A model generated the notes under the pieces. The model saw only the letters and a list, made by a program, of their open reading frames with translations. It searched no databases and had not been told where the DNA came from. Of a stretch of 64,000 nt of DNA, positions 26,059 through 34,938 are shown one piece after another (the stretch's first letter is position 1; every line of letters begins with the position of its first letter). The position numbers and the translations under genes were made by a program. This DNA comes from Hymenobacter monticola (GTDB taxonomy: Bacteria; Bacteroidota; Bacteroidia; Cytophagales; Hymenobacteraceae): assembly GCF_022811645.1 (NCBI RefSeq), contig NZ_CP094535.1:62001-126000 (forward strand), read 5' to 3'.

Positions 26059-28470
26059 CTAGTTTAACAGGATGCCTTCGCCGCCAAAGCGTTTGTAGAT
26101 GCTGGCCAGGATTTCGCTTTTGAGCTGCTGCTCGTGGCGAATGTTGTTAATCCAGAACTGCACCTGCAGGTCGTACACCTGGCCCGCAATGCCGCGCAGC
26201 AGGATTTCGGGCTCCACCTGCTGCAGCACGTTTCGACTGGCCAGCACTTCTTCGCTGATGAGCTCCCGGGCATGCTCCAGGTCGGTGGTGGCGGCCAGCT
26301 TCAGGTCCAGCGACACGCGCATGTGATTGTTGCTCAGCGTCCAGTTGATGACGTGATTGGAGAGCAGGTCGCCGTTGGGCACAATAATCTCGGAGCCGGC
26401 CATGGAAATGAGCTTGCTGGAGCGCACGCCGATGTCCTTGACCCGGCCCGTTTTGCCGGCCACTTCGATGTAGTCGCCAATCTGAAACGGGCGCTCAAAA
26501 ATCAGGATAATGCCCGATACCAGGTTATTGACGATGTTTTGCAGGCCCAGGCCAATGCCCACGCTCAGGGCGCCAAACACGAGGGCGATTCTATCGACGG
26601 GCAGGCCCGATACCGCCGCCGCCAGCGTGGCGCCTATCCCAAACACCACCAGCCGGATGATGAGCTGCTTCGAGCCCTTGCGGTCGAGCCGGGGATTGAA
26701 TTCGTCGTCGTCGGCATCGCCGTAGAAGTAGCCCACGAATTTCTGGGCCTGCACCGTCAGGAAAATTACGAGCCCGAACAGCAGCACGTTAAGCAGCGAA
26801 ATGGAGACAGTGCCCACTTCCCAGGGCGTGATGAGCAAGTACTTCACCGCGCCTCCCACCAGGGCATACAGATTCAGATTGGTGAAGAAGGCCATCAGCC
26901 ACAGCCCCACGGCCACCACCGAAAGCAAGGTGGTAGAGTGCCGCTCAATGACGTCGAAGTTGAACCGGCTCGACACCCCATTGCTCAGACGGATGCGCTG
27001 CATTTGCAGGTTCAGGGCCTGGGTAAGCAGGTCGATAAGGGTTGAGAGGGCGATGATTTGCAGCAGGGAATTCGCCGCCGTGCTGGTGAGCAGCTTGGCC
27101 AGGCTCAGGTAGCCCGTAAGGTTGCTGATAATTGCCGCCACCTGCAGGCCGGCGTACAAAAACAGCACCGGCCCCACAAACCAGTTCAGCTCCGGCGCCT
27201 GCCTGGCGCGCCGGCCCCACCTGATGCCAAGTCCGGCCGCCACCAGGTTGCAGCCAATCAGGACCCAGCGCAGGCCCGGCCCCGGCAATGGCCCGGCCAG
27301 CAGCGCATTCTGCGCCACCAGTATGGCCACAAACCCCAGCCACCAGAAATACAGGCGCCGGGGCCAGGTGCGGCCCAGATGCCAGGTGAGCATGAGCAAC
27401 ACCAGCAGCTGCAGCAGGTCGAGGTAGCCGGCCGGGGCCTGCAAGGAAAAGTAGGGCGCCAAGCTCAGCATCACGACCAGGGTGCCCGTCACGGGAAAGG
27501 GCCGCAGCTGAATGAGGGCGCGGTGGTCAAGGGCCTTTTCAGGGGCTACCTGACTGGCCTGCCGAAAATTGCGAAATACCCACCAGAAGAACAATGCGCC
27601 AATAACCAGCAGCCAGCCCCAGCCCCCGCTGTGCTGACTGAAATAGTAGGCCAAGAGCTGCTGCTGACCGGCGTAGGCCCGCTGCAGCTTCTCGCCAAGT
27701 CGGGCCTGCTGGGTCGTGTCGGCTGCTACGGCGCGGGAGAGCGGCTGGGCATCGGGCTGCAGGCTGCTGATGCCCAGCTTGCGAAACTGCTCGCTCAAAA
27801 TGTCTTCCTGCTCCAGCAGGTGGATGTAGTTGCCCGATACCCGGTTTTGCAGGGTTTGGAGCGTGCGCTGCTGTTGCTGCACGAGCAGGGCAGTGCGCTG
27901 CTGCTTGCGCCGGATGCTGGCCAGCGTTTGGGTCAGCACCGTATCGCCGGGCACCTGGTCGTCGGCCGAGGGTGGCCCTAGTTGCTGGCGCAGGCCGGCC
28001 AACTGCAGCTGCATGGTATCCAACTGGTGACCCGATTGGATGAGCGCGGCCCGCCACGCGGTCAAATCCTGCCGCATATCCTTCAGCAGCACCCGAAACG
28101 TGAGCAGCTGCCGGGCACTAACGACTGCCCCAAACTGGGTCAGGTTGTTATAAATGGTGTGCAGGTTGGTTTCTACCCCGGGCAGCTGCGTGGTGATGTC
28201 GGCGGTATTGGCCAGGCTGCGCGCCGTGGCATTGATGTGCCCCAGCGTAAGGTAAGCCGCTTCCACGCGGGCGCTACGGGCGGCGCTGCTGGAATCGGCA
28301 GCCAGCGGCACCACCGGCCGGGCAATTGCGCTTCCGGAATCGGCGGCCGGGCCCCCCACCGACTGGGCGGCGGCTAACGCGGGCAGGCCGAGCAATACTA
28401 CTATCCCAAGTAGCTGGCCCAGTATACCGGGCCAAAGCAGCTTGCGGGGGAGCAAGAATGCTCTTTTCAT
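26059..28470 (-). CDS. Large MscS-type mechanosensitive channel
   Basis: 803 aa. It has a signal/first TM segment, a periplasmic coiled-coil-rich domain (~45-285, Gln/Leu-rich), then about ten TM helices. The pore and beta domain are at ~595-700 (GLQNIVNNLVSGIILIFERPFQIGDYIEV), followed by the C-terminal alpha/beta vestibule. It is much longer than MscS (286 aa) and resembles the MscK/YbdG-type extended channels. It would release solutes upon osmotic downshift. Upstream of, and probably co-transcribed with, the sigma factor gene. Confidence 0.9.
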   Translation of the reverse strand: MKRAFLLPRKLLWPGILGQLLGIVVLLGLPALAAAQSVGGPAADSGSAIARPVVPLAADSSSAARSARVEAAYLTLGHINATARSLANTADITTQLPGVETNLHTIYNNLTQFGAVVSARQLLTFRVLLKDMRQDLTAWRAALIQSGHQLDTMQLQLAGLRQQLGPPSADDQVPGDTVLTQTLASIRRKQQRTALLVQQQQRTLQTLQNRVSGNYIHLLEQEDILSEQFRKLGISSLQPDAQPLSRAVAADTTQQARLGEKLQRAYAGQQQLLAYYFSQHSGGWGWLLVIGALFFWWVFRNFRQASQVAPEKALDHRALIQLRPFPVTGTLVVMLSLAPYFSLQAPAGYLDLLQLLVLLMLTWHLGRTWPRRLYFWWLGFVAILVAQNALLAGPLPGPGLRWVLIGCNLVAAGLGIRWGRRARQAPELNWFVGPVLFLYAGLQVAAIISNLTGYLSLAKLLTSTAANSLLQIIALSTLIDLLTQALNLQMQRIRLSNGVSSRFNFDVIERHSTTLLSVVAVGLWLMAFFTNLNLYALVGGAVKYLLITPWEVGTVSISLLNVLLFGLVIFLTVQAQKFVGYFYGDADDDEFNPRLDRKGSKQLIIRLVVFGIGATLAAAVSGLPVDRIALVFGALSVGIGLGLQNIVNNLVSGIILIFERPFQIGDYIEVAGKTGRVKDIGVRSSKLISMAGSEIIVPNGDLLSNHVINWTLSNNHMRVSLDLKLAATTDLEHARELISEEVLASRNVLQQVEPEILLRGIAGQVYDLQVQFWINNIRHEQQLKSEILASIYKRFGGEGILLN

Positions 28471-28644
28471 AGGAAGTGGCAGTTAGAATCTCGGATGAGA
28501 AATGCTGGCCTGCTTGGCGGCACCGCATGGAAGTGTTCACAAAGCAACGGCTGGTTCTCGCTAGCGGCTAGCAGAATTGCGTGAACGTGCCCAATTGGTA
28601 GTTGAATAGCCGGGATGAGCGCCCGAAAAGACGCTGTTGTATCC

Positions 28645-29520
28645 TTACTTGGCCTCTTCCCGCAGCGTTTTGCGGTATTCCAAAGGAGAAGTACCCATAA
28701 TGGCTTTGAACTGCCGGTTGAAATACGAGACGTTGCTGAAGCCGCTGGCGTAGCAAATGGCGGAGACGCTGCTCTCCTGGGTCAGCAGGTGCGTGGCGTG
28801 CGTGATGCGTACGGTATTGACAAACTGCGAAAAGGTCTTCTTCGCACGCCGCTTGAAGTACCGGCAGAAGGCGGCTTCCTGCATACAGGCCAGCGAGGCC
28901 GCTTGCTTGGTGGTGAGTTCGTCGCTGAAATGTCCGAGCACGTACTGGTAAACGGCGTCGAGCCGGTTGTCATCGCCGGCCCCGGGGGACTGCTTTTCCA
29001 CCAGCGGGTCGATAAACAGCAGGTTGCGCCGCTTTACTAAGGCCAACTGGTGCAGCAAATGGAGGAATTGCAGCAATGCCGGCAACCCCGCGCTTTTCTG
29101 CTTGGCCATCTCCACGAAGAACTGGCGCACCGGCGCTTCGGCCGCGCTGAACTTGATGCCCGCGACTGCCAGCTTCAGCAGCTTGTTCACGGCTTGCAGC
29201 TCGGGCAAATGCCCCAAAGCGCCCTCCAGCGCATCGTCCCGGAACTGCAGGAAAATGGAGTGAGCAATGGCCCCCGACTCGACGAAAGTGCGCTCGTTGA
29301 CGAAGTAGTGCGGGAAATTGGGGCCAAACAGGTACAGGTCCCCGTCGGCAAAATTCAGCACCTGCGTGCCGCCATAGAATTTGCCCTGTCCCTTTACAAT
29401 CAGCACCAGCTCGTAGCCCCGATGAAAGTGGAAAGGGGCCGCAAACTGCGCCGCCTGTTCCTGCCGGATGGTAAAGCTGGCATCCAGGGCGGGGGTGATT
29501 TCGCGGAAAACAGTTCTCAT
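28645..29520 (-). CDS. AraC family regulator, divergent from the sugar-acid operon
   Basis: 291 aa. An N-terminal cupin sensor (FHFHRGYELVLIVKGQGKFYGG, residues ~30-55) precedes a C-terminal AraC HTH pair (TKQAASLACMQEAAFCRYFKRR and SVSAICYASGFSNVSYFNRQFK, ending SPLEYRKTL). Its promoter carries TACTTTTG at 29579-29586 and a TAGTGTA direct repeat next to it. It faces the dehydratase operon across 181 nt and is the natural candidate to control that pathway. The sensed sugar is not known. Confidence 0.9.
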   Translation of the reverse strand: MRTVFREITPALDASFTIRQEQAAQFAAPFHFHRGYELVLIVKGQGKFYGGTQVLNFADGDLYLFGPNFPHYFVNERTFVESGAIAHSIFLQFRDDALEGALGHLPELQAVNKLLKLAVAGIKFSAAEAPVRQFFVEMAKQKSAGLPALLQFLHLLHQLALVKRRNLLFIDPLVEKQSPGAGDDNRLDAVYQYVLGHFSDELTTKQAASLACMQEAAFCRYFKRRAKKTFSQFVNTVRITHATHLLTQESSVSAICYASGFSNVSYFNRQFKAIMGTSPLEYRKTLREEAK

Positions 29521-29561
29521 GTGGTACGATTCGCGGCGTTGACTACGCCACTTGCCTCACG

Positions 29562-29577
29562 TAGTGTAAATAGTGTA
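29562..29577. repeat. TAGTGTA direct repeat, possible AraC-type binding site
   Basis: TAGTGTA occurs at 29562-29568 and again at 29571-29577 (9-bp period). It is immediately downstream of the minus-strand -7 box of the AraC gene, within the divergent promoter region. Direct half-sites are usual for AraC proteins, so autoregulation or operon control is plausible. Confidence 0.4.
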
Positions 29578-29578
29578 T

Positions 29579-29586
29579 CAAAAGTA
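29579..29586 (-). promoter_or_regulatory. Bacteroidota -7 box (TACTTTTG) for the AraC gene
   Basis: Minus-strand TACTTTTG, a full match to TAnnTTTG, 58 nt upstream of the AraC ATG. It is the third identical box in the window. No clear counterpart was found for the divergent dehydratase gene. Confidence 0.55.
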
Positions 29587-29701
29587 GCAAATGCAGTGCT
29601 TTTTCGACGGGTGGGTTTTCGGGAGCTTTACATTCCGCTTACCAACAGTAAGCCCTCACTTATTTCCCACCCGCACCCGGGCCCCCGGCCCACATTACAG
29701 C

Positions 29702-31417
29702 GTGGATAAACAACCACTTAGAAGCCGCAAATGGTTTGGCCGTACCGGTAAGGACGGGTTCATTTACCGGGCCTGGATGAAAAACCAGGGCATTCCCTCG
29801 CACGAGTTTGATGGCCGTCCGGTCATCGGCATCTGCAATACCTGGTCGGAGCTGACGCCCTGCAACGCCCACTTCCGCGACTTGGCAGAGTCGGTGAAGC
29901 GGGGCGTGTACGAGGCCGGCGGCTTCCCGGTCGAGTTCCCGGTCATGTCGCTGGGCGAGACGCTGATGAAGCCCACCGCCATGCTCTACCGCAACCTGGT
30001 GAGCATGGACGTAGAAGAATCCATCCGCGCCAACCCCGTCGATGGCGTGGTGCTGCTCTGCGGCTGCGATAAAACCACGCCGGCCCTGGTGATGGGCGCG
30101 TGCAGCGTCGATTTACCTACGCTGGTGATTTCGGGCGGCCCCATGCTGACGGGCAACTACAAAGGCAAACCCGTGGGAACTTCGGACCTGTGGCGGCTGA
30201 GCGAAGCCAACCGCTCGGGCCAGCTGCCCCTGGACCAGTTCGAAAGCATTGAGGCCAGCATGTGCCGCAGCTCGGGCCACTGCGCCGTGATGGGCACCGC
30301 CTCCTCCATGGCCTGCATGGTGGAAGCCCTTGGGTTGTCGCTGCCCCAAAACGCGGCCATTCCGGCCGCCGACTCCCGCCGCAAGGTACTCTCGCACCTC
30401 TCGGGCATGCGCATCGTGGACATGGTGCGCCAGGACCTGAAGCTGTCGAAGATTCTCACGCGCCCGGCCTTCGAAAACGCCATGATGGCCAACGCCGCCA
30501 TCGGCGGCTCGACCAACTTCGTGATTCACCTGCTGGCCATTGCCGGGCGCATCGGCGTGGAGTTGAGCCTGGACGACTTCAACCACGTGACGGCGGGCAT
30601 TCCGCTGCTGGCCAATTTGCAGCCCTCGGGGCAGTTCTTCATGGAGGACCTGTACTATGCCGGGGGCCTGCCCGCAGTGCTCAAGGAGCTGGCCGCCTTC
30701 CTGCACAACGACTGCCTCACGGTGAACGGCAATACCATCCGGCAGAACTACGAAACCAGCGAGTGCTACAACCGCGACGTGGTGGCCCCGGTCGATAAGC
30801 CTTTCAACCCCGTGGCCGGCGTAGTGGTGCTAAAGGGCAATCTGTGCGAGAACGGGGCCGTTATCAAGCCCTCCGCCGCCAGTACCGAATTGCTGCAGCA
30901 TACCGGCCCCGCCGTGGTGTTTGAGAACATCGAGGATTTCAAGGCCCGGATTGATGACCCCGACCTGGACGTGACGGCCGACAGCGTGCTCGTGCTGAAA
31001 AACGTGGGCCCGAAGGGCTACCCCGGCATGCCGGAAGTCGGCAACATGGCCATTCCCGGCAAGCTGCTGGCGCAGGGCGTGACCGACATGGTGCGCATCT
31101 CGGACGGGCGGATGAGCGGCACGGCCTTCGGCACGGTGGTGCTGCACGTGGCTCCCGAAGCCGCCGCCGGGGGCACGCTGGGCATCATTCAGCATGGCGA
31201 CATTATCACCCTGGACGTGCCGGGCTGCACGCTGCACGTGGAACTGACGGACGAAGAAATACAGCGGCGCAAAGCCCATCTGCAGGCCGGCGATTCGCTG
31301 GTGAGCCGCGGGTACGTGCGGCTGTTTCAGCAGCACGTGCAGCAAGCCCACCTGGGCGCCGACTTCGATTTTCTGCGCGGCGGCTCGGGCAGCGAAGTTG
31401 TCCGCGACTCCCACTAA
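29702..31417 (+). CDS. IlvD/Edd-family sugar-acid dehydratase (L-arabonate dehydratase type)
   Basis: 571 aa from a GTG at 29702. The conserved N-terminus (SRKWFGRTGKDGFIYRAWMKNQG) begins a few codons later, and no suitable ATG lies closer. Fe-S cluster cysteines: C45 (GICNTWSE), C122 (GCDKTTPA) and C194 (GHCAVMGTASS). It dehydrates an aldonate to a 2-keto-3-deoxy acid. The sequence style matches arabonate/xylonate dehydratases rather than branched-chain IlvD, and the neighbours (SDRs, lactonase, diketo-acid hydrolase) agree. With GH51/GH43 enzymes nearby, L-arabonate is the favoured substrate; L-fuconate is an alternative. Confidence 0.88.
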   Translation: MDKQPLRSRKWFGRTGKDGFIYRAWMKNQGIPSHEFDGRPVIGICNTWSELTPCNAHFRDLAESVKRGVYEAGGFPVEFPVMSLGETLMKPTAMLYRNLVSMDVEESIRANPVDGVVLLCGCDKTTPALVMGACSVDLPTLVISGGPMLTGNYKGKPVGTSDLWRLSEANRSGQLPLDQFESIEASMCRSSGHCAVMGTASSMACMVEALGLSLPQNAAIPAADSRRKVLSHLSGMRIVDMVRQDLKLSKILTRPAFENAMMANAAIGGSTNFVIHLLAIAGRIGVELSLDDFNHVTAGIPLLANLQPSGQFFMEDLYYAGGLPAVLKELAAFLHNDCLTVNGNTIRQNYETSECYNRDVVAPVDKPFNPVAGVVVLKGNLCENGAVIKPSAASTELLQHTGPAVVFENIEDFKARIDDPDLDVTADSVLVLKNVGPKGYPGMPEVGNMAIPGKLLAQGVTDMVRISDGRMSGTAFGTVVLHVAPEAAAGGTLGIIQHGDIITLDVPGCTLHVELTDEEIQRRKAHLQAGDSLVSRGYVRLFQQHVQQAHLGADFDFLRGGSGSEVVRDSH

Positions 31418-31474
31418 CCTGACTGCTTACCACCTGCTGCCTGCCGTCGTGGCGCAGCGTTATCTTCTCCCACT

Positions 31475-32239
31475 ATGTTTTCATTAGCTAACAAAACCGC
31501 CGTGGTAACGGGCAGCGGCAGCGGCATTGGCAAGGCCATTGCGCTGGTGCTGGCCGGCCAGGGCGCGCTGGTCCACCTGCTGGAGCGCAACGTAGAAGCC
31601 GCGCAGGCGGTGGTTGCGGAAATTACGGCCGCCGGGGGCCAGGCCCGCGCGCACAGCTGCGACGTGAGCCAGCAAGCGGACGTACTGGCCACGTTTCAAC
31701 AAATCGGCCCCCTCGATATCCTGGTCAACAACGCCGGCATTGCACAAATCGGCAACGTGGAAAAAACCAGCGTGGCCGATTTCGACAACATCTACCGGGT
31801 CAATGTGAAGGGCACCTACAACTGCCTGTTTGCGGCCATTCCCCTGCTGAAAGCCAACGGGGGCGGAACCATTGTGAACATGTCGTCCATTGCGGCGCTG
31901 GTGGGCTTGGCCGACCGTTTTGGGTATTCGATGAGCAAGGGCGCGGTGGCAGCCATGACCCTGTCGGTGGCCCGCGACTACCTGGCCGATAACATTCGCT
32001 GCAACAGCATCTCGCCGGCGCGGGTGCACACGCCCTTCGTGGACGGCTACTTGGCCAACAACTACCCCGACAACACCCCCGAAATGTTTGCTAAGCTGTC
32101 GCAGAGCCAGCCCATTGGCCGCATGGGCACCCCCGACGAAGTGGCCGCGCTGGCCCTGTTCCTCTGCTCCGACGAGGCCAGTTTCATCACGGGCGTGGAC
32201 TATCCCATCGACGGCGGCGTCACCACCCTCAGCACCTAA
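31475..32239 (+). CDS. SDR, probable 2-keto-3-deoxy-aldonate 4-dehydrogenase
   Basis: 254 aa SDR: TGSGSGIG (~13-20), NNAGIAQIGN (~85), NMSS and the YSMSK catalytic motif, PIDGG at the C-terminus. It lies between the dehydratase and the FAH-type hydrolase. Known L-fucose and L-arabinose oxidative pathways use an SDR at this point to make the 2,4-diketo-3-deoxy acid. The role is from context plus overall family resemblance. Confidence 0.83.
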   Translation: MFSLANKTAVVTGSGSGIGKAIALVLAGQGALVHLLERNVEAAQAVVAEITAAGGQARAHSCDVSQQADVLATFQQIGPLDILVNNAGIAQIGNVEKTSVADFDNIYRVNVKGTYNCLFAAIPLLKANGGGTIVNMSSIAALVGLADRFGYSMSKGAVAAMTLSVARDYLADNIRCNSISPARVHTPFVDGYLANNYPDNTPEMFAKLSQSQPIGRMGTPDEVAALALFLCSDEASFITGVDYPIDGGVTTLST

Positions 32240-32257
32240 ATCCCCACCCGTACCACG

Positions 32258-33118
32258 ATGAAGTTAATCCGATTTGGCGAGGCTGGCCAGGAAAAGCCCG
32301 GCATCATACAAGGCGACCAGTGGCTGGACGTTTCAGCCAGCGTGCGCGACTACGACGAGGCATTTTTTGCGCAGGGCGGGTTGAAGCAGCTGCACGCCGC
32401 GCTGGCCGCGCGCCCGGCAACGGCGTGGCCCGTGGTGCCGCCCGGCACCCGGCTCGGGCCGCCCGTGGCCCGGCCGTCCAAGATTGTGTGCATTGGCCTC
32501 AACTACGGCGACCACGCCCGCGAAACCGGCGCGGCGGTGCCCCAGGAGCCCATTATTTTCCTGAAGTCTACCACGGCCCTGGTCGGCCCGAACGATACGA
32601 TTGTCATTCCGCGCGACTCGGTGAAAACCGACTGGGAAGTGGAGCTGGCCGTGGTCATTGGCCAGCGGGCCAGCTACGTGACCGAAGCCGAGGCCCTGAG
32701 CTACGTGGCGGGCTACTGCCTGCACAACGACGTATCGGAGCGCGAGTTTCAGCTGGAACGGGGCGGCACCTGGGACAAGGGCAAGGGCTGCGATACTTTC
32801 GCGCCGATGGGGCCGTTCCTGGCCACGCCCAACGAAATTCCCGACGTCGATAACCTGCGCCTGTGGCTGACGGTGAACGGCCAAACCATGCAGAACGGCA
32901 CCACCGCCGAGCTGATTTTCAAGATTCCCTTTCTTATTTCCTACCTCAGCCGGTTTATGACGCTCCTGCCCGGGGATATCATCTCCACGGGTACGCCCGC
33001 CGGGGTGGGGCTGGGCTTCAAGCCGCCGGTATTCCTGAAGCCGGGTGACGTGGTGGAGCTGGGCATTGAGGGGTTGGGCACCTCGCGCCAGTCCGTCCAA
33101 GCCTACGAACCGGCCTAA
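32258..33118 (+). CDS. FAH-family 2,4-diketo-3-deoxy-aldonate hydrolase
   Basis: 286 aa. FAH fold with KIVCIGLNYGDHARE, metal ligands in DWEVELAVVIG, HNDVSERE, and the ISTGTPAGVGLG loop. In sequence style it follows the 2,4-diketo-3-deoxy-L-fuconate hydrolases, which split the diketo acid into pyruvate and a 2-hydroxyacid (lactate from fuconate, glycolate from a pentonate). It is 18 nt after the SDR. It is clearly different from the FAH protein at 8645, which has another N-terminus and lacks the GTPAGVG loop. Confidence 0.86.
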   Translation: MKLIRFGEAGQEKPGIIQGDQWLDVSASVRDYDEAFFAQGGLKQLHAALAARPATAWPVVPPGTRLGPPVARPSKIVCIGLNYGDHARETGAAVPQEPIIFLKSTTALVGPNDTIVIPRDSVKTDWEVELAVVIGQRASYVTEAEALSYVAGYCLHNDVSEREFQLERGGTWDKGKGCDTFAPMGPFLATPNEIPDVDNLRLWLTVNGQTMQNGTTAELIFKIPFLISYLSRFMTLLPGDIISTGTPAGVGLGFKPPVFLKPGDVVELGIEGLGTSRQSVQAYEPA

Positions 33119-33131
33119 CGGCCACCCTGCA

Positions 33132-33956
33132 ATGGCAACTATTTCAGTAATGGAAACGGCGTCAACCAGTCGCCAGCAATCCCCCATGATGCGTTTTGAA
33201 GGAAAAGTAGCAATCGTGACCGGCGCCGGCCAGGGCATCGGCTTCGAGATAGCCCGGCAGCTGACCCGCGAGGGTGCCCACGTGCTGCTCAATGACCTGG
33301 ACGGCAGCCTGCTGAGCGAAGCGGCAAAGCGCATCCAGCAAGAGGGGCCGGGCACCTGCTCGCCCCTGGCTGGTGACGCCGGCGACCTGGCTTTTATCCA
33401 GCAGCTGGTGGCCGAAGCCACTAGCCGGTTTGGCCACCTCGACATCGTCATCGCCAACGCCGGCATCACGCTGTTCGGCGACTTCCTGACCTACAGCCCC
33501 GAGTCGTTTTTCAAGGTGATGCAGGTGAACCTGGGCGGCACGTTTTTTCTGGCGCAGGCCGCGGCCAACCAGATGAAGCAGCAAGCCAGCGGCGGCGCGC
33601 TGCTGTTCACGTCCTCCGTCACCGGGCATCAGGCTCACAAGCAGTTGTCAGCCTACGGCATGAGCAAGGCCGCCCTGGAAATGCTGGCCAAAAGCCTGGT
33701 GATTGAGCTCTCGGAGCACCGCATTACCGTGAACACGGTGGCGCCGGGCGCAACCCTGACCGAACGCACGCAGGACGACCCGGCGTACGAAGCCACCTGG
33801 CAAAAGCTGACCCCGATGGGCCGGCCCGCGACCGTGGCCGACATCGCCCAGGCCGCCTTGTTTCTGGTGTCCGACCACGCCCGCCACATCACCGGCCAGA
33901 GCTTGGTGGTCGACGGGGGCTGGACGAGCATCAGCCCTGGCCCGGAACCGGTTTAG
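33132..33956 (+). CDS. SDR, probable aldose 1-dehydrogenase of the oxidative pathway
   Basis: 274 aa from the ATG at 33132; starts at 33186 or 33189 would give the more usual SDR N-terminus (MMRFEGKVAIVTGAGQGIG). It has ANAG instead of NNAG, TSSVTGH and the YGMSK motif. Next to a lactonase, it most likely oxidises the free sugar to its lactone (L-arabinose or L-fucose dehydrogenase role). Context-based; the substrate is not proven. Confidence 0.82.
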   Translation: MATISVMETASTSRQQSPMMRFEGKVAIVTGAGQGIGFEIARQLTREGAHVLLNDLDGSLLSEAAKRIQQEGPGTCSPLAGDAGDLAFIQQLVAEATSRFGHLDIVIANAGITLFGDFLTYSPESFFKVMQVNLGGTFFLAQAAANQMKQQASGGALLFTSSVTGHQAHKQLSAYGMSKAALEMLAKSLVIELSEHRITVNTVAPGATLTERTQDDPAYEATWQKLTPMGRPATVADIAQAALFLVSDHARHITGQSLVVDGGWTSISPGPEPV

Positions 33957-33989
33957 CCCTCCCCATTCCCCTCCCCTGCTACCTGCCTC

Positions 33990-34880
33990 GTGGAAACCCC
34001 GCCCTCGACCTTAGAAGCTGTTGTTCAGCATCCGTGCCAGTTGGGCGAAGGCCCGGTCTGGGACGCCCATACCCAAACGCTGCTGTGGATTGACCTGCTG
34101 GGCGGAGACATTCACGAGTTTACGCCGGCAACCGGCACTCACTCGACCGTTAGCGTCGGGCAGATGGTTGGGGCCGTGGCCCTGCGGCGCGGGGGCGGCC
34201 TGGTGGCCGCCCTGCAACACGGCTTCGGCTTCGTGAACCGGCAAACGGGCGAGGTAACCATGGTGGCCAGCCCCGAAGCGGCGCTGCCCGGCAACCGGTT
34301 CAACGATGGCAAGTGCGACCCGGCCGGCCGGTTCTGGGCCGGGACGACCTCCTACGCCGAGCTGCCCAACCAGGCCAGTCTATATTGCCTGGAGGCCGAT
34401 GGCACGGTGAAGCGGCAGCACCAGCCGGTTTCCATGTCCAACGGCCTGGCCTGGAGTCCTGATGGCCAGACTTTGTACTACATCGACACGCCGACCTACG
34501 AAGTGGTGGCCTTTGCCTACGACCAGGCTACCGGGACCATTCGTGCTCCCCAAACGGTCATTCAATTCACGGCCGGCGATGGCTACCCCGATGGGATGAC
34601 CATTGATGCGGAGGGCATGCTGTGGGTCGCCTTCTGGGGCGGCTGGCGGGTGGGGCGCTACAACCCGCACACGGGCCAGCTGCTGCACTGCATCTGGCTT
34701 CCCGTGGCCCAGGTGACCAGTTGCACCTTCGGCGGGCCCGAGTTGCGGGACTTATACATTACCTCGGCCCGAACCGGCCTGAGCGAGCCGCAGCTGCGCA
34801 CCCAGCCCCGGGCCGGGGCGCTGTTCGTGCTGAAGGACTGCGGTTTCCAGGGACTGCCCACCAACGAATTCAACGGCTAA
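33990..34880 (+). CDS. SMP-30/gluconolactonase family sugar lactonase
   Basis: 296 aa six-bladed propeller starting at GTG 33990. The metal site is complete: E20 (LGEGPVWD), N105 (RFNDGKCD), N151 (SNGLAWS) and D201 (YPDGMTID). It hydrolyses an aldonolactone to the aldonate used by the dehydratase. It fits the L-arabinolactonase position in the pathway. 33 nt after the SDR. Confidence 0.9.
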   Translation: METPPSTLEAVVQHPCQLGEGPVWDAHTQTLLWIDLLGGDIHEFTPATGTHSTVSVGQMVGAVALRRGGGLVAALQHGFGFVNRQTGEVTMVASPEAALPGNRFNDGKCDPAGRFWAGTTSYAELPNQASLYCLEADGTVKRQHQPVSMSNGLAWSPDGQTLYYIDTPTYEVVAFAYDQATGTIRAPQTVIQFTAGDGYPDGMTIDAEGMLWVAFWGGWRVGRYNPHTGQLLHCIWLPVAQVTSCTFGGPELRDLYITSARTGLSEPQLRTQPRAGALFVLKDCGFQGLPTNEFNG

Positions 34881-34938
34881 CTGCCCACTGCTGACGGACA
34901 AGGCCGTCGCGAACAAGCCGGCCGCGAGGCCCCACGAT

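Noticed and set aside
29702..33118. Branched-chain amino acid (ilvD) function for the dehydratase
   Set aside because: Neighbours are sugar dehydrogenases, a lactonase and a diketo-acid hydrolase, and the N-terminus follows arabonate dehydratases; no ilv gene is near.
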